DNA of 64,000 nucleotides from Isoetes taiwanensis (taxonomy: Eukaryota; Streptophyta; Lycopodiopsida; Isoetales; Isoetaceae): contig JAJEKV010000039.1 of NCBI GenBank assembly GCA_021234155.1, positions 11,795,077-11,859,076 of the forward strand, in the 5' to 3' direction. Below the pieces are notes generated by a model. That model searched no databases. It was given only the letters and a program-made list of their open reading frames with translations, and was not told the DNA's origin. The position numbers and the translations under genes are program-made. Shown piece after piece: positions 58,094 through 64,000 of this stretch (within the stretch, counting starts at the first letter, position 1; each line of letters opens with the position of its first letter).

Positions 58094-58889
58094 TTCCAAT
58101 GAAGATGAGATTCTTAATATCCTGAAATCTTTTGGAAAAAGCAAATCTCCTGGTCCTGATGGTCTCCCCAGAATTCTATATTCATTTTTGGGATATTCTT
58201 AAGTCTGATCTTCTTTCTATGGTTAGAGGACTTTGGGATGCAAACCATCTTCATCCTTCCATCTCGACTGGATTTATTGCTCTGATTCCTAAAGTGGATA
58301 ATCCCACTGCTTTCTCTGAATGGAGACCTCTCTCCCTTACTAATACCTCATACAAGACTTGTGCCAAAATGCTAATAGGATCAAGGTTTACCTGCAAAAA
58401 ACATCAGTCAATATCAATCTGCCTTTCTTCCAAATAGGTTCATTTTGGACAATTATATTGTAGCTATGGAAGGTCTTCATTGGAACAAAATATCCAATCA
58501 AAATTGCGTGTTACTTAAATTGGATTTCAAGCATGCTTTTGATACTGTGAGACGGTATTTTCTAGACTATGTTCTTACTAAATTGGGCTTTCATCTGAAA
58601 CTTAAGTTGCTTATTTATGGCCTCAATGTCAACTCTAATTCTAATGTTATCTTAAATGGCACACCTTCCCAATTCTTTCCATTATCTCGAGGTGTGAGAC
58701 AAGGTTGTCCTCTTGCTCCATATCTTTTCCTAATTGTGGCAGATATGCTAATCAAGGCTATTCAGCATCTTCAAGCTTTAGGAAAGATCACTGATCCTAA
58801 AATGCCAAATAGTGATACTTCCCTCACCATCTCCCAATATGCTGATGATACCTTTGCTTTTTTGGATGCTAAATGATGTTTACCTTCGT
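58094..58889 (+). pseudogene. L1-type LINE reverse transcriptase
   Basis: SFGKSKSPGPDGLP at the start. Then STGFIALIPKVDNPTAFSEW, RPLSLTNTSYK, LLKLDFKHAFDTVRRYFLDY, GVRQGCPLAPYLFLIVADML and the active site ISQYADDTFAFLDAK near 58840. Frame changes near 58165 and 58440. Cut right after the active site by the insert at 58900. Confidence 0.9.
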
Positions 58890-58899
58890 TTCTAGAATA

Positions 58900-60121
58900 G
58901 AAGGTAAACAAAGTTCTCGAACTTCTACGACAGTTAGTAGTTAGTTAGTTCTATTATATGCTTTCTCTCCTTTTCTCTCTCATCAGCTCTCTAAGTACAT
59001 CTCCTGTTCTTTTTTTTTCCTAGTGTTTGGCCTGGCAATCATTTTGGTCTGCCAGTTTTGGCTCCTCCAAGTTTTAGTTCATCCTATTTGTTGCTTCAGC
59101 CAGTGGTCCATTGCGATTTGTGGGCATCAATTCCTTCATACCAAGTTTATGCTCCAGTTGCTTTCACGTTTTCCTTTTTTTGGCCTTTGGCCTCTTCTGG
59201 TGAACTTGCTGAATCTATGGCCCCTAAGGCCTGTGCAAATCTTGGGAAGAGGCATGGCAGTAATTCGGATCAGGTGCAGGAATTGCTTAAAGCTATGGAG
59301 AGCAGGTTAGAAGCTAAAATAGAAGATTTGATTGGCTCCAAGGCAAAAATGGTTGTGGTTTTAGAATCTAAGATTCAATTGTTGCATGAGGAGATTCAAC
59401 GGAAGAGCAGCAAAGCAAGAGTAGCAAAGCAATAGCAAAGCAAGTATCATGATAATATCAAACAGTTTGAGTTCTTGAATCAATTGGAGGACTTATTTGC
59501 AGATTTAGAATGCTATTTGCAGCAGCACAAGGCTCTTGATGCAGCAACCAAGGCCATCATTGAAAAAGGTACCTCTTCAATTTCTTTCAGGAAGAATTTG
59601 ATATGCATCAGAGATAGAGAAGGATCTAGAGTAGCAGAGTTGTATAAAATGGGAAATTTAACTCTTTCCGAGGTTAAAAAACATCCTGGAATGAGGTGGT
59701 CTTGCTCGTTTTTTTGGAGATCATTATTATTAGAGGATCTCTGGTAAGTCTGTTCAAGACTTGGTTTAAAGATTCTGGTCTGTTAGTTAACTTAAAGGAT
59801 GGTGTTGGACCCTAGCCACAAGATGAAGAGCAACAAAGATGGCAAGTCAATCATATGTGCTTCAATTTCAACTTCATTTTATGTATTTTTCACCCAACAA
59901 GGCTTAGTCAGCATGAGGGTTTAGACGCTATCATGTTTTATAGCTCTAGCATAGATTAGTGTTACCATTATTGCCACGGTTTTTCCTCGAAAACCTGAAA
60001 GGGCGTGGTTTTTTAATCACGGCCATAATGGTTTCACTATCTTATATTAAATGTATTGATTTTGGTTATGAAAAGGAGATGCCCAGAGCAGAGCATTCTT
60101 GTCTTTGGTTCCCCGGAGAAG
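58900..60121 (+). mobile_element. Unclassified 1.2-kb insertion
   Basis: TTCTAGAATA flanks it on both sides (58890-58899, 60122-60131), and removing it restores the LINE frame. It contains a coiled-coil frame (59217-59435: QELLKAMESRLEAKIEDLIG) and a following frame 59475-59747 (NQLEDLFADLECYLQQHKAL), with a stop between. Near its 3' end, 59968-60033 forms a hairpin that shares its inner sequence with LINE-2. No RT, integrase or transposase. It may be a truncated relative of the LINE-1/LINE-2 family or a captured gene fragment. Confidence 0.55.
59968..60033. repeat. Hairpin shared with LINE-2
   Basis: ACCATTATTGCC and GGCCATAATGGT pair around CCACGGTTTTTCCTCGAAAA and GTGGTTTTTTAATCACGG. The outer stem differs from that at 19776-19851, but pairing is kept. 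Confidence 0.6.
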
Positions 60122-60131
60122 TTCTAGAATA

Positions 60132-61700
60132 TGTCTAATATTGAGTCCTTTCTTGAGATCATTAGCCAATTCTCTGCTGCCTCTGGTGTTCATTTGAATC
60201 TAGCCAAATGTACTATTATTGGTGACATCAGTCATTCAAATTTTGCTAATATTAGGGTTCTAAACTGCAATCAAGCTTCTGTGCTATTAGGCATGCCTCT
60301 CTCTCTGACTACTTGCTTGAAAGGCCTTTGGCAACCTATTGTCGATAGAATGATTATAGAAACTACTTATCTTTTGCAGGCAGAATTCTAATTGCAAATT
60401 CTGTCTTGGCTAGTTCCCATATATATTTCTCTTCTGCTCTAGTTGCTCCGAAGGGTATTTATAATGAGATAGAGAAAATTATGAGAAACTTCATTTGGAA
60501 TGGCTCCCACTTGGTTAATTGGAATTCTGTGTCTAGAGCAAAGAATCTAAGAGGATTAGATTGTAACGATATCTACATGCAAGCTTGTGCTTTAGCTGGT
60601 AAATATATCTAGAGATCTATTATTAATAACACTAGTCCTTCCTCCCACTTTATCAAATTTTGGTTATCTTGCTCGTATCCTGATGGTCATCCTTCAATTG
60701 CTCATATCATTCCTGACTCTTGTTTCAATGAATTACATTAAGGGCCTAACACATCTCCTTTGATGCGAAATATTATCATGGCTTGGAATAAGGCTTATAC
60801 ATGTTTGATCATGCTACTCTCAGGATCTTAATTTGCAGATGACTATTTTTTAGACTCTAGTTCTTATGAACCATCCTTATAAGGTTCTAGCTTTGAGACA
60901 CCCAAGAATCTATAAGAAATGGTCAGATAAAGGTTTAATTGTTATAAATGATCTCTACATCAATAATAAGCTTATGTCTTGGACTTTTTTGAGAAATATT
61001 GTCCATGGCACCTCTAGTGACAAAAAGATATATCTTCATCTCAAGTCTATCCTCCCTGATACATGGTTGAACCAGTTAGTTCCTAAAGCTATTAACTTGG
61101 AGTTTGAATGGTAAATGCATATATAAGATTAGTAAAATTTACTCCATCATCAACAGATCTGACATCCCTCTTAAAGCTATCTCTAAGTGATCTATTTCTG
61201 AGGAGGAAGGTAAAGTCCTTTTTCAGGAAGTTTAGAACTCTTTTTGCTTCCTTGAGGTTAGCTTCTTCATTTGACTTATTGCTCAAAGGAGTATCCCTAA
61301 CCTTCAAGCTATCTCAAGTAGATATAATAATATTTCTGCAGGTTGTTTGCAAGATGAAAGTATTGATCATATTTTTTGATGTCCTCAATTGGCTCCTTTC
61401 TGGTCTTGCTTTAGAGATAAATTTGGTGCTCTTTTCCCCTCTTTAATGGCTGGTAATTCGCTATCTTTCATTCAAAACAAATGCACTTTTGCTAACACTA
61501 TCATGTTTATTGCTCTATGGAATATTTGGAAAGCTAGGAATAGGATGGTGTATGGCAATAAAAAGTTTTCTATCTTTTGGATTAAAATGCATTTCTAGCT
61601 GTTCACAAAAGGAAATTTGCTGATAAATATGACAGGAAGTGGAATTCTATTGGAGTATTTAAGGGTTCTTTTGATTTTTGTCTCAAATCTAAATGTCATT
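60132..61700 (+). pseudogene. L1-type LINE C-terminal region
   Basis: SNIESFLEIISQFSAASGVH, LNLAKCTIIGD (RT end), then MASSHIYFSSALVAPKGIYN, EKIMRNFIWNG, and HPYKVLALRHPRIYKKWSDK. A zinc-binding stretch GCLQDESIDHIFFDCPQLAP near 61350 is followed by LWNIWKARNRMVYG, the common end of plant LINE polyproteins. Frames change near 60390, 60612, 60740 and 61114. No poly-A tail is seen before the next LINE. Confidence 0.85.
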
Positions 61701-62312
61701 GATTCTAATTCTATTTTTCTTTACATATGGAACCGAGCTCCAAAAGAAAAGCACCCATCTAATTCTTAATTTGGTCTGATGAGCTCCTCCCAAATTGAGG
61801 TTCATAAACCTCATCCAGCCTGTGATCATCCTCAAAATTGTATTTGATGCATTGCATATTTTGTGTCCTAGCATTAAAATCTCCTACTAACATGACCTGC
61901 CCTTTGTCTTGAAATTCCTGAATCTGCAATGTAAGAGCATGTTATGGATGATCGGGTCCATTCCTTCCTGTCCATATATTTTCATATTTAGCGGCGCATA
62001 GTAACAGGCCATCAAGAAGATGGGATAGGATGTTCCAATTCTCATCAGCATGAATTGGTTGTGTACGTCTTTTCTTACCACTGCAATGTTTGACATCAAT
62101 CGGACATACAATGCTATGCCTCCAAAACCACGACCCATGCATGAATCTTTCATGTTCCATACTGCGTCTACAAAGTCAAAACCTGTCAGATCTGGTAGAG
62201 AGCTTGATTGGTGCTGCCATGTTTCCAAGAAAATCATTATATCTGAATTTTTCCATATATCTATTGTAACATCTGTTTTAGCCTGTTGCAATCCATGAAT
62301 ATTCCAGCACAT
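61690..62312 (-). pseudogene. LINE-4 endonuclease, truncated
   Basis: MCWNIHGLQQAKTDVTIDIW, IFLETWQHQ, GFGGIALYVR, FLMACYYAPLN. After frame changes, VMLVGDFNAR and a tail ending at an A/T-rich region near 61690. Motif order and wording parallel LINE-1 ORF2 (VWNVHGL, ETWEH, GDLNGR). Stops lie near 61887 and 61770. Confidence 0.85.
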
Positions 62313-62333
62313 GACCTTCAGGTTCTCGTTTCC

Positions 62334-62993
62334 CTATTCTGATCTCCTCCTTTTTGTTATGATTGCTTTTCCAAAGCGGTCCAGGTAAGCAACGAAACCC
62401 TCATCTCTGGCTTCTTTTATTTTGGCTAATTCTTGCTTCCTATGTTCCAGTTGAGATGGGGTAAGATCAAAACCCAGCCAGATTTTATATCCTTTCAGAG
62501 CTGCACGGTGTTGTAAGATTCTGTCTCTGGCTTCTTTATCTTTGAATCTCACCATAATTGCCCTTGAGAAATTACCTGGTTTCCCTAATCTCCTGCTGTA
62601 CACTACACTAGGATCATGTACATGCATTATATCTTTAAAGAAAAGACTCATCGTTTGGTTTATTTTTTCGCCATCTTCTTCTTTCAGGCCTGATATCTTG
62701 AGATTTCGTGCTCTATTCTCTTGGTCTCGAGATTCAGCAGATGCCTCTTTATCATGTTTGTCTAGTTGTTGCTTTGTTGCTGCAGCCACCACATTCGTAA
62801 TTGCAGCCAAATCTAGAACCCTAGAGTCATGATGTGTAGAGAGAGCCTCTCTCAATTCAGCATTTTGATTGCTCAGAATTTTGTTTTGAGCAATGACTTC
62901 TCCCATCATCCGTTTTAATTCAGCCATCTCCGATTTCATTTCCAGCATCAGATTTAACAGGTTCTCTATACTCTTCGGTGCTTGGAGAGCCAT
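62334..62993 (-). CDS. LINE-4 ORF1, intact frame
   Basis: 219 residues from ATG 62993: a coiled coil (NLMLEMKSEMAELKRMMGEV) to about residue 90, an RRM-like part starting NLKISGLKEEDGE, and a C-terminal domain RAIMVRFKDKEARDRILQHR ending KRRRSE. Same architecture as LINE-1 ORF1, which it helps to interpret. It overlaps no other frame, and the endonuclease starts 22 bases downstream. It is open but the element itself is dead. Confidence 0.85.
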   Translation of the reverse strand: MALQAPKSIENLLNLMLEMKSEMAELKRMMGEVIAQNKILSNQNAELREALSTHHDSRVLDLAAITNVVAAATKQQLDKHDKEASAESRDQENRARNLKISGLKEEDGEKINQTMSLFFKDIMHVHDPSVVYSRRLGKPGNFSRAIMVRFKDKEARDRILQHRAALKGYKIWLGFDLTPSQLEHRKQELAKIKEARDEGFVAYLDRFGKAIITKRRRSE

Positions 62994-63509
62994 TTGGCTT
63001 TTTACTTTTCCCCATCAGGGAGGCCTACGGGTGTACCATGTGTGTCTTCACATTATTTGTGAGAATTTAGAGGAGGCAATCAATTCTTCTCCTCTAAGTG
63101 CATGCTTACATATGCCCAGGTGCATTTTTAGAGCACCATGCCATGCCTCTATGTCTCATTTATCTCCTGGTTAGAATGTGCGAACATTCTTGTAGCAAAA
63201 ACCCACTGACAAATGTTCTTAGTCCACCCTTTACTCATGTAGGTGGCCAATTTTGGATACTAAGGGTACTTGTTTACCAACTCTTCTAGTTTCTTGATTG
63301 TTTCTTTTCTAACTGCCTCCCTGTACTCCTCACCATATACATTGTCTCCTCTTGGACCCTCTATCCTGTTCATAATATTCCCAAGTTCTTTGACATTTCA
63401 TTCCTTGCCACCTTGTTTCTTACATTCTTGCATTGCCACTTAATTCATGCTCTTCTCACGTGCCAAATGCAAATTTGGACGGGCACACTTGGGAAAACCT
63501 ATAGAAACA
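62994..63509. other. Non-coding interval
   Basis: Upstream leader of LINE-4 and unassigned sequence. No feature is recognised. Confidence 0.4.
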
Positions 63510-64000
63510 TGCAAGCTTAGTCCACAAGAAGATGGAAGGAAGATGGAAGGAAGAGCAACTTACATTCTTCACGACCTTGATTTCAGCATGATCATCATCA
63601 GTAATGATGCAAGAAGGATTCCATTAGAATCATCCTTGCACAAGTTATCCTTTAGAGCTTGCAGTCATATTGTTATAGGTCTAGTCTTTTGAGAATTGGT
63701 CAGAACATAAGCCAATCGCAAACCATTGCAATGGTCATCGAATGCAATAAGCGTGAAAAGGTAGAATTTGTACACAAATGACATCAAATGAGATCAAATT
63801 AGAAGTTAGATCTGCTATAACTGTCAGAGAAGGAACACCTCTTGTCATTAGTTTTCAAAGTTGAGTCCATGCGGATTGCTCTATTTTTGCCAAACCTCAA
63901 CATATTCTCTCTTTGAATTGGAGTCATAACTCCCCATTGAAACAAGTCCCCTTGTTGATAGAGGAACACGGATTCTTGCATTAGAGGAAATTTGAGATCT
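63510..64000 (-). pseudogene. MULE-type transposase fragment, open at the right edge
   Basis: On the minus strand from the window edge: GVMTPIQRENMLRFGKNRAI, RMDSTLKTNDKR (first catalytic Asp region). After about 75 bp out of frame (possible intron or insertion), FTLIAFDDHCNGLRLAYVLT and LQALKDNLCKDDSNGI follow. The pattern resembles SWIM-type MULE/FAR1-like transposases of plants, recalled from memory. The N-terminus lies beyond the window; the 3' part is lost near 63510. Confidence 0.5.

Larger units (their letters stand above)
49543..61700 (+). mobile_element. L1-type LINE, decayed, split by three later insertions
   Basis: Pieces 49543-52715, 56579-56905, 58094-58889 and 60132-61700 together make one LINE in consistent order: ORF1, endonuclease, RT, thumb/zinc-binding end. 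Each gap is an independently bounded insertion with its own target duplication. The 5' end is missing, replaced at 49543 by the gypsy-2 LTR. The 3' boundary is approximate. Confidence 0.85.
61690..62993 (-). mobile_element. LINE-4: 5' part of a LINE related to LINE-1
   Basis: ORF1 and most of the endonuclease are present on the minus strand, but RT is missing; the copy stops at the end of the L1-type LINE near 61700. Loss of the 3' half is not the usual 5' truncation, so a later deletion or rearrangement is implied. Confidence 0.8.

Overview
The window is a piece of a land-plant nuclear genome. A long PLS-type pentatricopeptide-repeat (PPR) reading frame runs in from the left edge. Almost everything else is nested transposable elements with plant hallmarks: primer-binding sites matching plant tRNAs, chromodomain-bearing Ty3/gypsy integrases, a plant L1-type LINE and a Mutator-like (MULE) element with 9-bp target duplications. 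The PPR style and the LINEs that end in short tandem repeats suggest a non-seed plant such as a fern or lycophyte. That placement is inference only.

Layout, left to right. 1-2195: PPR gene, open at the left edge. 2492-2833: an intact 342-bp miniature LTR retrotransposon (TRIM/SMART class). 2839-8055: mostly non-coding, with a perfect foldback at 4883-5027 and a decayed, unrecognised gene from about 7150. 8061-20144: a Ty3/gypsy chromovirus (minus strand, target duplication TGAAA) inserted in that gene. It carries a complete LINE (11340-15586) in its coding region and a 5'-truncated LINE (about 17602-20096) in its right LTR. 20230-23459: a non-coding LTR retrotransposon (target duplication CCTGC). 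23505-37754: three tandem copies of a 4.8-kb segment. Each copy holds gene-flank sequence, one 1.4-kb LTR and the integrase C-terminus plus chromodomain of a second gypsy family. Copies 2 and 3 contain a 248-bp inverted-repeat transposon; copy 1 has what looks like its excision footprint.

37846-48130 is the most unusual part. It is a minus-strand block lying where the gag-pol of that second gypsy family would be, with a fourth LTR copy at 48132-49542. It encodes a protein whose last ~100 residues are a histone H3 fold, joined to a long non-histone N-terminus and preceded by an E2F-like site. Beside it are at least two acidic proteins I do not recognise. A third gypsy element (38864-44795) interrupts the block.

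49543-61700: a decayed L1-type LINE split by three insertions: a 3.8-kb MULE (52725-56569) carrying both a broken transposase and a PPR gene fragment, a poly-A retroposon (56921-58078) and an unclassified insert (58900-60121). 61690-62993: the 5' part of another LINE on the minus strand. 63510-64000: a transposase-like fragment leaving the right edge.

Most coding regions are broken. Several lesions are single C-to-T stop codons (CAG to TAG, CGA to TGA), as expected of methylated, silenced DNA. From about 29 to 43 kb the differences between repeat copies cluster at CAG/CTG/CCGG sites and look partly like base-calling error, so frameshifts there should be read with caution.
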